NCBI GenBank assembly: GCA_023212725.1
Contig: JALBYF010000012.1
Location: 62,001 to 126,000 of the forward strand
Source: Tranzscheliella williamsii
Taxonomy: Eukaryota; Basidiomycota; Ustilaginomycetes; Ustilaginales; Ustilaginaceae
Reading direction: 5' to 3'
DNA: 64,000 bases
Numbering within the stretch: the stretch's first letter is position 1; every line of letters starts with the position of its first letter. The position numbers were made by a program, and so were the translations under genes. This document shows positions 8,986 to 19,437 of the stretch, piece by piece. The notes below the pieces were generated by a model. That model was given only the letters and a program-made list of their open reading frames with translations. It was not told the DNA's origin and did no database searches.

Positions 8986-9897
8986 CGGCAGAAAAGCGGG
9001 TGATAGCAGAAGAAGCGGTAAAGGCAGCTGCGTTGCGCTGCTACGCGTAGAGGCACCCGGTTCTTTGACTTAGGGGTAATGCTCCCAAGCTTGCATGTTG
9101 CAGCGCCAGACGTATTCCCGGTAAGTATCGATGGATCTTGTCGAGATGCGTGTTGGCGTGTGGCGAGAGCAAAAAGGCGAAAGATGCACGATCCTCGCTG
9201 TTCCTCGTAGGTGGTCGATCGTGCCAACTCTGTCAGGGGGGGAAGGCGGAAGGCAGCTGCGCCAACGAAGCCTTAAGTGAGTCTGTGCGAGATGAGCCAG
9301 CTGAACCGCGCCAAGAAGGGTGATGCGGGTGGTGGAATAGCTAGAAGCGGGTACTGTAGCTCGACAGACTAAGCGGGCGCACTTTGTGGAGCGTCGCGAA
9401 TAAGCGGAGCCATTTGTGATTGGGAGGCGCGTGAGGGAGGATTGTGCGCACGAGTAAATTATTGTTATGAGACTGCCCCAGCCACAATTACATGAAGTTT
9501 CCAACGGGATGCCTCCTATTTAGCGGCCCTTGCGGATCACAACAATTCAACCAAAATCGCTCCTCCCGCCCACCCAGCCACCCAAACCTCGACAGTGGGC
9601 TCAGCGATTAGCGTTAGTAGGGACAATAGGTCACGGCTCACCTCGCAGGGATCCTCCGCGACAAGCGCCTTCCTGCGCAGCAGCCGCATCTAAGCTCGAG
9701 TGGCTACTCCTCAAGAGAACATCGCACTGCAACAAGGTTTTGACAACGAGCTGAGAACTGGGGATATAGCGGGATGTGACAGAGACAACCCCACAGCGTA
9801 AGGAAAGTGTGCATTGGGACTAGCCTGATCCGGAACGCTGCGCGAAGATGCAGAGCGACATGGAAAGACGGGCGCGGGAAGGCAAAGACAGATGGAG
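8986..9897. other. Intergenic region, nothing recognised
   Basis: This 912-bp stretch lies between the start of the CAAX-protein gene and the end of the GPI-protein gene, both on the minus strand. Short frames exist on both strands but none has a domain, a good start context or splice-linked continuation. No tRNA-like cloverleaf was seen. Confidence 0.3.
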
Positions 9898-10485
9898 CTA
9901 GACCAGGAGGCTAAGTGCCGAGCCGAGCAGGACGGTGGCGATGGTGGCAGCTATGCTGGCCTGGACGGTGGCTGCAGAGTTGCTCTTCTCTGGCTTGGCT
10001 GTTGCGGCGGGCGCGACGCTGGAGAGGGTGGTGTTCGCGGCATCGGAGGCGGCAGCGGTGGTGGAGGAGCTGTCGGGATTGGCGTTGGTGTTGGCAGTGA
10101 CGCGAGCTGGCTCGGTGCCATTGGGCTTGACTTCGAACGTGCTCGAAGTGTAGTAGACCTGCGGATGGTCGAGCTGGTAGTTGCTGCTGTTGACCAAGAG
10201 GAGGCTGTACGTTCCGCTGGGGATGCGGTCGATGAAGATCTGCGCCGAGCCGTTGGTCGTCAACAGCGCATTACCGATCTGAAAGTTGCCGTTTAGTTCG
10301 CTGTTGTTGGCATTCAGCAGCTGAACTGAGAAAAATGGTGCGTCGGTCGCGTTCGCTTTCCAGTTGAGCGTGTTGGTGTAGTTTGTCACCCAATAACCGT
10401 CCTTGTTGTTTGGAAAAGAGATCTCGAAGGCCTGCGTGGCGGCCAAAGCCGATGCAAGGAGCGTGCAGAGAGCCGCTGCCTTCAT
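9898..10485 (-). CDS. Kre9/Knh1-like GPI-anchored cell-surface protein
   Basis: The protein has 195 residues in a single exon. Residues 1-19 form a signal peptide (MKAAALCTLLASALAATQA). The segment from FEISFPN to about residue 120 fits the Ig-like fold at the N-terminus of Kre9/Knh1-type proteins, including the YWVTNYTNTLNW pattern and a closing SSTFEV strand. Several N-glycosylation sequons are present (NYT, NAT, NGS, NSS, NGT). Residues about 125-170 are Ser/Thr/Ala-rich, and the protein ends in a hydrophobic stretch (VQASIAATIATVLLGSALSL) preceded by small residues, the layout of a GPI-attachment signal. It is probably a cell wall or plasma-membrane surface protein. GPI anchoring is inferred from layout only. 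Confidence 0.8.
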   Translation of the reverse strand: MKAAALCTLLASALAATQAFEISFPNNKDGYWVTNYTNTLNWKANATDAPFFSVQLLNANNSELNGNFQIGNALLTTNGSAQIFIDRIPSGTYSLLLVNSSNYQLDHPQVYYTSSTFEVKPNGTEPARVTANTNANPDSSSTTAAASDAANTTLSSVAPAATAKPEKSNSAATVQASIAATIATVLLGSALSLLV

Positions 10486-11534
10486 GGTGACGACTCACTG
10501 GACAGAGCTACGGTTTGGAGCGATGTGGATGCGAAAAGGCTCAAAGAAAAAGGGAAGCGGCGAAGGGAGAGAAACTGGTGAGGAGGAGAACAGCGGCAGC
10601 AACAGAGGTCGAGCGAGCCAGAGACATGATGAGGCACTGCAAGGCTTTGACCAATGGGAGATGGCCGTGAGCCAGCAGCTCGCCCGAATTCAGTCATTAG
10701 TCTGCAGCTGCTGTGTTGCTGCCAAGACAACCCACTCCGTTGGCAGTACATTAGGGTCATGCTCAAGCGCAGTCACGCAATGCATCGGCGCTTGTATGCG
10801 CAGCCGCCGATAGCCTGCGCTCACAGAAGATCGCGTTCACAGGACCGGACGCCGTTCCGCGGTTGGCCTGAGAACGTCGGGCTGTCTGTAGCGGGCCTGC
10901 GTAGAAACTGCATAAAGGCACGCAGGGGAACGGAGCATGTCAGCTCGGTGTGTTTAGGCTGCGGCCAGGACCAACTTGCGCATAAATCATAATCAGGGCT
11001 GCACAACGCGACATGTACCGCGAGATGGCGCCTACTGCAGAGTAGCGTCTTGGCAAGCTCAAGCAGCCCGCTTCCCCTCCCTACCGGCGCTGGTTGCAGC
11101 AATGCAGATGCAACCCATGCCCAAACACCCCTTCATTGAGCCGCGCTATCCTACCGCTGTTCGCCTTGGTGAACAATGTGGATTGTCGCTGAGCGGCCCG
11201 TCTCCGATCAGGAATCGAATCACGGGTCTAAGCGAGACCAACACGCCTAACGAACGTGGGAAAAGTTCTCCGCAGAATCACAATCACGCTGTGTGACGAA
11301 CCTACGAGCCTTTTCGCCTACTTTTCCAGCATCTTCGTTTGACTGTTACGTCGATAAAAAAAGGCCACTCAAGATTTGCATTTCGCATCCACAGATCGGC
11401 CGAGAGCCAGATCCGGCAAGCCATCACCCAACTACTCCGATAATGCAAAGGCTATTGCGCAATCCACGCGCAGGAGAGAGGTAGGAGGGAAGATGCGGCG
11501 CTCAAGCGCGTTGTGAGGAAGACCCGAGCTGTCG
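10486..11534. other. Intergenic region upstream of the GPI-protein gene
   Basis: This 1049-bp stretch holds the promoter of the GPI-protein gene and the 3' UTR of the Zn2Cys6 gene. One copy of the 11-mer ATCACAATCAC lies at 11277-11287. No gene is supported. Confidence 0.35.
11277..11287. promoter_or_regulatory. Recurrent intergenic 11-mer ATCACAATCAC
   Basis: This is one of at least four exact copies in the window, all outside coding sequence (others at 19091, 19268 and, reversed, in 62364-62380). A factor-binding site is possible; the function is unknown. Confidence 0.35.
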
Positions 11535-14500
11535 TCAGAAAGGGCGGCGAGGGGAGTTGCTCATAGCCAGGCCAGCGGGCGAGCCGACCGAGTACGGCAC
11601 CTCCATGCCAGACGATACAGCAGCGACTCCGCCCGCGCCGGTCGATGTCGCCTGTCCCGCATTCCCATTTCCACCTGTATTGATGTCGTCGAGGAACTAA
11701 AACGCAAACAGCCACATAGGGATGGAAAGGTCAGATCGATGCAAAACACCAGCGCGGTGTCGGGGCGGGTGTTGCGACACTCACCTTGGAAAAGTAATCG
11801 GTCCAGGAGAGATCCTCGAGCTGGTGCTGCACCGAGGCGGGGTCGTCCGAGCTGGGCGTGAAGAAGGGCATGATCCCGCGAGCGTCGCCGAACGAGGCTG
11901 GGTGGATTGTGCCCGTCTTAGAGGCGTGCCCGTCACCGTCGGCAGCTTCGCTTGATTGACCATACCCCGCAGTACCGTTGTCCGCCGAGCCAGTGGCTCC
12001 ACCGTCGCCGCGATGCGGGCCAGGGGTAGTGCCTGTGTTGGAAGCAGACATCATGAGCTGCTGAAAGTTCATCGACGCCGTTTCTTCGTTCCCGCCGCTT
12101 TCGCCCATCGCTGTCCTGTTGGGCGACATGGGCGCGCTCGGGATCGGAGACCAGCTGTGAATGTAGGATGCTGCCGAGATGTGGTCACCGACACCAAGTC
12201 CAGCGGTCGCCGCCGCCGCCTCGTGGCTTTGCAGGCTCATCTTCCGCTCGCCACGCACCCCGGCGCGTACGGACGGAGGCAGCGCAGACTCGGGCCGCGC
12301 CTGCAGCATCGACGGTGTAGGCTTGATGCCCAACAGCGTCGAAGGAATCAAGCCGGGCATCCGCAGATCTTCCCGCTGCAGCAGCCGGCTCACCCTCTCG
12401 CGCTGGTCCGAGGTCATGGTATGCATCGAGCGTAGCGCAATGTCGCGCAAGATGCGATGCGCGCGTCGAAAGAGCTTCGAAAAGTATCGGTCGTCAAACG
12501 AAGCAAACGTCCGCAGTGTGTCTTCGATCAGATCGTTGTCCTCCGCCAGCTTGTCCACCTCGCGGCACGCGTGCCAGACCGTAATCATGAACGTCGCCGT
12601 GCTCATAAAAGCCTGCTGAAAGATGAAGACCAGATCGGTAACCTGGCCACCCTCGTGCAGCGCTATCACCACCTTGAGGCACTCGCGCGCGTTGAATACA
12701 CACTGCGGATGTAGCATCTTGCGCAGCGCAGAGTGCTCCAGGAACGGCTTGAGGATGTACAGTCGGATGTCGTGCGTTCCACACTGGATGATGCCCGCCT
12801 GCAACTTGAACGGGCTGTCCAAAGACCGCAAGTGACTCGGCGTCTCCAACACCCACTCTTCCAACCGCTTCGAAAGGATCACCATGTCCTTATACTCGGG
12901 CATGGCCCGTTGCTTGTGGCTCGGCGCCACCTTTCTGCTGCCCGACTCTTGCCTCCACCGCGGAGTATAGAGGATGTGGACCACATCTTGGACAATCACA
13001 TTGAGCTTGATCATATGTATGAAGCCGCTCATCACGATCGGCTTTGATGGTCGAGTAACGGTGATCGGTCCGCCGCCCTCGTACTGGAAAAGATCCTCAT
13101 CCCCGATCTCCAGCGGAATCCTGACATCGCAGTCGGCCAGCTTGAGCGCCAGTGGTCGGCCCATGTTGATGGAAAAAATGCAGTCCAAGATAAAGGCGCC
13201 CCAGAAGACCCGTCTGCGCAACTCCTGCTCGTAGGGGGCAAAGTCACGGTAAGCGTGCTCGCGGTGCAGTCCGATATCTTGCAGTGCCCGGATCGCCACC
13301 CCGAGCACGGTCCAGCTTGCACCGGGCCCGATGGCACCATGCATGAAGGTGGCTGTCAGGATCATCACCTGCACGTTGATCAGGCTGGCGGCGTAGACCT
13401 GATGATACAGCCTGCTGGCGGCGGCAAAGTGGTCCCCCGCTGTATCCAGATCCGCAGGGTCGGCCAGCACACGCGGGTCAGTGGAGAAGCGCGATGCGAT
13501 GGCAAGAAGGGTAAAGACAAAACCGCGGAAGGCAGAATCCTTGTCAGCCCTCCCCGACGCTAGGTCCCTTTCCATGGAAGGGCGGTGGACGATAGGCATC
13601 AGTGGGTGAAGCCGTTCGAAGAAGAGGTCCAGCAGATCTTTGATCAGATCGTGATCGGGAAGTGTATATCGCTCAAACCACTCCTCAGTGACGGCGTCAT
13701 CGCGACCCACGGCGACTGTATTCTTGCGCCGGAGCAACAAGATCCACTCCTTGGAATTGGTCGGATAGAGGGGCCGCGCCGCAGGCCTTGTACTTTTGGG
13801 AATCGAAAAATGTGCAGGGTTCTGCCCCCGGCCGCGAGCTGCATGGGGACGGTACGTCTCGTAGCTGACACCGATGTGGCCCTCTGCAGGCATGTTGGAA
13901 CGTCCAGCAGAGCTTGGACTAGGTGGGCGACTTTCGTCAGCAATGCTGTGGAAAAGCGCCATGGCCGATGAGCCTCCGAAATAGCGTGGCCGGCCGTCCT
14001 CCACATCCGGCAGTAAGGCATCGTGCTCTTCGCGCTTGGCCGCGTCTGAAGCCGCCGAGCCTTCGAGCCTGTTGTCATGGACATCCTTATCGGCTGCGTC
14101 GCGACTTGACAACGGCGGTCGAGATTGAGACGGCCAGTCACCGTGCTGTACGTCTGCACCATGATCGGCGACAGTCCTCAATTCCACGTCTGCCTCGTCA
14201 CCGGGCCCAGTACCGGATTTGGAGGTATCGGTTACGAGCATTCCCCAAGAGTTGGCATTCTGTGGCGGTGCGCTGGAGCCGCTGGGGCCGGTTATATTCA
14301 GCTCGCCCTTTTCGAATTGCTGAGCAACGTGAGGAGCGACGGAGCGCAGCGCACTCAAGAGCGTCTCGACCTTGCTTTCCAGGATCTCGTATTTGCCTCG
14401 CGATCGGTCAGAGTCGCTGGTGAAGGTACAACGGTAGTTGTAGGCGGTGCAGTTGTTGCAGGTGTTGCTAGGATTAGGCAAGCCCTCGCACTTGATCTTC

Positions 14501-14871
14501 TTACGCCGGCATGTATCGCACGCTACCACCACCCTCCGCCTCTTTTTGCCCTTGATGTCAACAGCATCGTCCTCTAACGTGCCTTTGCTCGAGGATGCCA
14601 CCGTATGCTTGGTTTGCGAGGTAGTCTGAGCCTTTTTCTTCCCAGTCGCGCCTGACGGAGGTGTATGCGCGGCTGCGGCCCCAGCCGTCTCGTGACTCGA
14701 GGAGGGCCGAGCGCCTGGTTGCGTCGGAGCATCGGCCGAGCCCGTACCATTGGTGAACGTAGGCGAAGCCCCGACCCCAACGCCGTGCCTGCTGCGCATC
14801 GCTGCTAGCTCCATGGCAACATGCGTCTCGTCCTCGCTCTTGTAAGTCATGATGACTGACGCAAGGGTCAA
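11535..14871 (-). CDS. Zn2Cys6 transcription factor with fungal-specific regulatory domain
   Basis: There are two exons, 14871-11785 and 11696-11535, giving 1082 residues. The 88-nt intron (GTGAGT...TTTTAG) falls after SWTDYFSK and adds a 53-residue C-terminus starting FLDDINTGG. The zinc cluster has the spacing C118-X2-C121-X6-C128-X9-C138-X2-C141-X6-C148, with the basic stretch RRKKIK. Residues about 410-720 hold the fungal-specific transcription-factor domain (FFERLHPLMPIVHRP, FILDCIFSINMGRPLAL). Flanks are Ser/Gly/Thr-rich. Such proteins are nuclear DNA-binding regulators that often control metabolism; the target is not deducible here. A start at residue 8 or later is also possible because MTLASVI precedes a second ATG. 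Confidence 0.88.
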
Positions 14872-16312
14872 GCTCGATCAGAACCACGCGCCCTGCCGCC
14901 TACCAGCAATACTGAGAACTCTTCGTATAGGATTGGTGACAGCGCCTTGGAAAGAAAGCATGGCCCAGTTCCAAGAGATGTGTGACCTGGTTCGAATGCC
15001 ATTCGCTGTGGCGTGTAACGCTCCCTCCACTCTGCTTATGAAAGCCGTGACCCGTAACGAGCTGGGATTAGTTGTTTGATTCGTGGTTTAATGAGGGAGG
15101 GGTCGCGCCGACGATATCCAGGTCTGCAGGCGCTTGAAGCGGAAGCTATCCGTAGCAAGCTCGAGCAGTCAACTTGTTGAGCGCGAGAGAGAGAAGATGG
15201 CAGTCGTGTCCGAGGCGGAGCCGGGTTCTGCTCAAACGGATATCTATCCTATATTTGTGGGGTAAAAAAGCCGCCCGCGTTTTCTCGCACGTACTATTTG
15301 TCGTTCGTGGTATGAAGGAAACTCACACTCACATCTGATAGATAGTTGTTTGTTAAAGTCAAACGAATTCAGCAGATTCGACTGTTAGATCTAGACAAGC
15401 CCCTACTGCGCTATCTGCAAGCTGTCGGGTGGCAGGTGTCGGCGAGCTCTGTGCGCCGTCGCACGCACGTGACACTCTTGCGATCCCCAATGAGAACTAA
15501 TTCCTTCTCCGCGGTCAGCAGGAGAAACGACTTCCTTCTCCGTGGGGAAGTGTTCTTCCTTCCCAAGGGAACGCAAGCGCACGATGTTGGCCCTGTCAGG
15601 ATTCGGATATCGCAGCGTCCAAGCCGCAATACCCATGCTTGTCGCGTGACTACATAGGAGCCAAATACTTCACGTTGTATTTTCGACTAAAACAATGCAA
15701 CCGCGAAGGCAACGGAAGATAGGAGCTAAGTCCGCGGCTATGCAAGAGCACTTGTCTTATCGCCGGTAAGAGGGGACTAGCAAAGGAAAACCGCTCTTCA
15801 ACTAGTCCATCGCGAGCTCAACTGTCTTGATAGCGAGTACTCTAGCCTCACTCCCCCTCCACGTTTAGCTACCCCACAGGGAAACATCGTCTTCCGTGTC
15901 GAACTCCATCGACACGCCGGCATTTGATGAGAGCTCCCTAGCTGGGCTCTCGCCTGTCCAGTTAGGCCACTCCCCATACACCTACTATCACACTTCGTCC
16001 CCCTTATAGCACGAAGTGTATATATAAGCACTATGTCCCCGACCCCTGGTCGAGGATAACAATGTCCATTCTTACAACATTCCTCCTAACCCCAAGTGCG
16101 ACGAACGTTCACTATGCGAAACGATTGACTTACTTGTGATTTAGTAGCAACTGACATTAGGTAAACTATCGCCGTCAACTGCGAACGTCATACCCTACCA
16201 AGGCGCGTTGACCACCAGACGCCTAAGTTTAATAGCAGGCACCAATTGTCTTCTTTCCTTCCAACGGCCATTGTTGGTAGCCGTGCACAACCCGGATAAC
16301 ATCGAAACCACA
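14872..16312. other. Long intergenic region, nothing recognised
   Basis: This 1441-bp stretch lies between the divergent Zn2Cys6 and dehydrogenase genes and appears less GC-rich than its surroundings. Short frames (for example 15346-15657) show no domain and no believable start. A GGTTCGAATGCC string at 14991 resembles a tRNA T-arm but lacks the rest of a tRNA. It probably contains both promoters. Confidence 0.35.
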
Positions 16313-17428
16313 ATGATATCGCGATCAGGTCCGGTCAGGATTATCGCTACCGGGGGTCATTCAGGCCTTGGCTTTGAGGCTATCAAGACGTTGTTAGCGT
16401 CGCCCCTAGCATCGTCAGGATGCCATCTAGTCTTGTTTGTCCGTGATGCGACTGCCGAGCATGTCAAGGCGGCACGGCAGACACTTCTGCAACAGAATGA
16501 TAAGGCTTTTTCACCGCCGGTAGATCTTCAGATTGACCTCAGACAGATGGATCTCGCCTCGATGTCTTCGGTCCGCCAGGCCGCTACGGCGCTCCGCACG
16601 GAATTGGAGACGAGCGAGACCAGCTCCATCGATATCCTCCTCCTCAACGCGGCTGCCGCCAAGGCGAGAAAGGAGCTGGTCACGGACGAGGACCGAGCAT
16701 CAGGTTCCGTTTCCTATCCAGCCGACCACCTCGTGGACGAGCAGAGCAACGTCGAGACGACTGCCTGCATCAACCATGCCGCGCATCTGCTTTTCCTGGA
16801 AAGCCTCACGCCTTTCATCCTGGCAAGCGCTGCGCAAGGCCACAATACGAGAATCGTATTCACAGGGAGCGCGCTCCACCGATCTATCCGAGACCTTTCG
16901 ATGCTCGACCGGTATTTTGCTGCGGCATCGCACGACGGCAGCGACTCAGCCTGGACGCTCCAGAAAACATATGCGGCTTCTAAATTCCTCCAGATGCTGG
17001 GCGTGCGTGCACTGCGCCGCAAAATGGAAGCGTCTCTTAGCACGTTGCCCACCAAGAGAGGTACGATCGAGGTGGTCGTGGTGCAGCCCGGTTTCGTTCC
17101 TCAGACGGGTCTAACCCGCGAAAGCGGCTGGGTCAGCAGGTTGGCCATGTCCTATCTACTCCCTTGGACGCCCTTTGCGACAACCCTCGAAGCTGCAGGC
17201 AACTACATTGCTCGTGCATGCTATGTACCTCTGGACAACCAATCAACCGAGGCCTCCGTCGATAGTCTCTCGCCCGCAGAGGTGCAAGACGGCTTTGACG
17301 CACCGGAATCGTTAGTACGAGGCGCCTTGTTCGAAGTCAGGAACAAGAAGCAGCAGCGTGGCAAACTGGACGCTCGGACCGCAGATATCGAGCTACAGGA
17401 CCGATGGTGGCCAAAGGCATGTAATTAA
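16313..17428 (+). CDS. Short-chain dehydrogenase/reductase
   Basis: The protein has 371 residues from the ATG at 16313 (context ACAATGA). An upstream in-frame ATG at 16208 would add a non-conserved stretch before the Rossmann fold. The cofactor motif TGGHSGLG is at 13-20, an LLNAAAAK segment stands for the NNAG region, and the active-site pair is Y220-A-A-S-K224. A long hydrophobic insert follows VVVQPGFVPQTG. The layout is that of classical NAD(P)H-dependent SDRs, closest in style to WW-domain-oxidoreductase/retinol-dehydrogenase-like members. The substrate is unknown. It ends 65 bp from the end of the convergent neighbour. Confidence 0.85.
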   Translation: MISRSGPVRIIATGGHSGLGFEAIKTLLASPLASSGCHLVLFVRDATAEHVKAARQTLLQQNDKAFSPPVDLQIDLRQMDLASMSSVRQAATALRTELETSETSSIDILLLNAAAAKARKELVTDEDRASGSVSYPADHLVDEQSNVETTACINHAAHLLFLESLTPFILASAAQGHNTRIVFTGSALHRSIRDLSMLDRYFAAASHDGSDSAWTLQKTYAASKFLQMLGVRALRRKMEASLSTLPTKRGTIEVVVVQPGFVPQTGLTRESGWVSRLAMSYLLPWTPFATTLEAAGNYIARACYVPLDNQSTEASVDSLSPAEVQDGFDAPESLVRGALFEVRNKKQQRGKLDARTADIELQDRWWPKACN

Positions 17429-17492
17429 AGCGCAATTTAAGACAGCGACGGCACAAGTACAGGGTGGGAGTGGAAGGGCAGGCGGGGCGAAC

Positions 17493-18942
17493 TCAGTCTC
17501 CGTCTTCGATGTCGTTGCCTCCGGAGGTTTGCTCTTCCCTCTCGAGCATCTGCGTCGCCAGATCGAGGCCCTCGAGCTCGCCTATTGTTGGCTGGCTGTT
17601 GTCGTCGGCGAGGTTCTCCTCTCGGTCCGGAGTGGCACTCAGTTCTCTGGCAAGGTCAGGCGCCGGTGTCCCGATCTCGCTGTTGGCAGGCGTAGCCCCT
17701 CGGAACAAGGGTGTGGGACCGCGTGGCAAGCTGGCGTTGCGGCTCGAACGCTCTGCCGGTTCGAGAGAGGTGAAGCGTGCCTGGACGGAACCCGCGCGAT
17801 TATTACCCAACACCCCAGACGACACGGGTGCGACGGACAGCTGGCGGACCTCGGCCTGCTTGTTCTCGCCAAAGAGCTCCGGATAGGCCGCCAGCGTCCG
17901 CTTCGACGGCTCGACTACCAAGACAAGCAACTTGCCGAATCTGCAAGACAGAAAGACAGAGACAACGGTCGGCGTTATCAGCCTGCGACGCATCGCAACC
18001 GTGATCATGGCAGGCGCACAGCACTTACATTCGAAAACCGGCGTACTTGACGTGCAATTTGGGCTTCATCTTCTCTTCGTCTTCTTCTGTGATGATGATC
18101 GGTGTTTCCCCATCCTCTCCGACCGAGCCCATGGTGGATGTAGCGGTGATCGGCTCGCCCTCCGCGTCAAAATCATCGTCTTGCTGCGGCGTGGCGTCTT
18201 CGTTTTGATCCGAGTCTCGTTCTTGCTTCACCGGCGTATCCATCCTAACCCGCTTTGAACGTCTTGGACCTGTTTGCGCCTCTATGTCCGGAACGTTACC
18301 GACCGAGCCCGTTGCGCTGCGGCGCCTAGACGGGAGAGATGAGCTGGAAGAGAGCTGGGGCGGCGGCATTCCATCGAACGGATCTTGAGCGTCACTGGCT
18401 GGACTGAGCAGAGGATCCTCGCTTTGGACTAGTTGAGCTGTCGACTGCGGTTCTGGTGACTGCTTGACAGTGATAGCCTCTGTTTGACTGGTCCCGTCTA
18501 CTCTGGATGCGCCTGACGCCGATGGTGCCGGCGTCCGGCGCGGGATAGGAGCGTGGAGGTTGCCATCTTCGTCCTCTACTTTGACTTCACCGAGGGTGGG
18601 GTCTTGCGGAAAGACCAGGCTCTTCTCCTTGAGCAGAACCGAATGGCGGTCGTCCATGCGGCGGAAGAAGTAGGCCACCTGAAAGTCACGGTCAGAGTAG
18701 ACGTCGACGCGCTCCTTCTTGCTTATGGCCGAGAGCTTTCCGCTGCTGTCTGCCTCCTTGCGCAGCTTCGGCATGATACGGGTGCGGAGGATCGACAGCG
18801 TCTGCGTCAATATCGACGGGTTCCGGTTCATCCACTGTACATGTCGATGGTCCAAGTAGAGGATCGTCTGCAGTACGACATACGGCGACGCTCGCAGGTA
18901 GTACACATTGCGCTGAGTGAACTTCTCCTGCCTGGCACTCAT
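17493..18942 (-). CDS. Uncharacterised, probably nuclear protein
   Basis: There are two exons, 18942-18029 and 17940-17493, giving 453 residues. The 88-nt intron (GTAAGT...TTGCAG) joins KYAGFR-I-FGKLLVLVVEPS. I do not recognise the family. The first 115 residues look folded (QRNVYYLRASPYVVLQTILY, then LDHRHVQWMNRNPSILTQTL). The middle is Ser/Pro-rich with a basic RRSKRVRMDTP patch that could be a nuclear signal and acidic runs around ITEEDEE. A short hydrophobic beta-like segment (LHVKYAGFR-IFGKLLVLVV) lies across the splice junction, and its conservation of frame supports the intron. A chromatin or transcription role is only a guess from composition. Confidence 0.7.
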
Positions 18943-19437
18943 GGTCGCCTGCGTGCCTATGCACCGCTGTCAGCCGCAGCCGGTAGAGTCGCTGCGCCCC
19001 AATACCGTGTTCGTTGGGAAGCGACCCTGTAGTATCACTTTACTAGCCAGCAGAGTGCGAGTGTGATGGTAAGTGGGCTTCGAATTACAGATCACAATCA
19101 CCAGTACTTTGCTGCGAGCCGTGATTTCTCCTTCTCCCCATCATCTCAGTCACCTCCACAAACGGAGAGGGTGGAAAGACCCTTTTTCGGCTATCCGTCC
19201 GACTGGCGACAAAGCCTATCTATCACAGATCAATTCGGCCTTGACTTGACACTGTAAGTTTTCGCATATCACAATCACATACATATTCCATTTTTCTCAC
19301 GCTGGGCTCGGACCAAGCCGATCCGAACTGAGCCTTTCTGCTGCATTCACATCGTGCTTACTGCTCACTATCAAGTACATTTTGTCTTCTCTCTCACCAC
19401 CACCTTCCAGCTTGGCATTGCACCTGCCGCTTGCACG
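18943..19437. promoter_or_regulatory. Divergent promoter with two ATCACAATCAC copies
   Basis: This 495-bp spacer separates the unknown minus-strand gene from the S9 peptidase gene. Exact copies of ATCACAATCAC start at 19091 and 19268, in the same orientation. No other gene is visible. Confidence 0.45.

Noticed and set aside
14985..15005. GGTTCGAATGCC, resembling a tRNA T-arm
   Set aside because: No acceptor stem, anticodon arm or A box could be placed around it.
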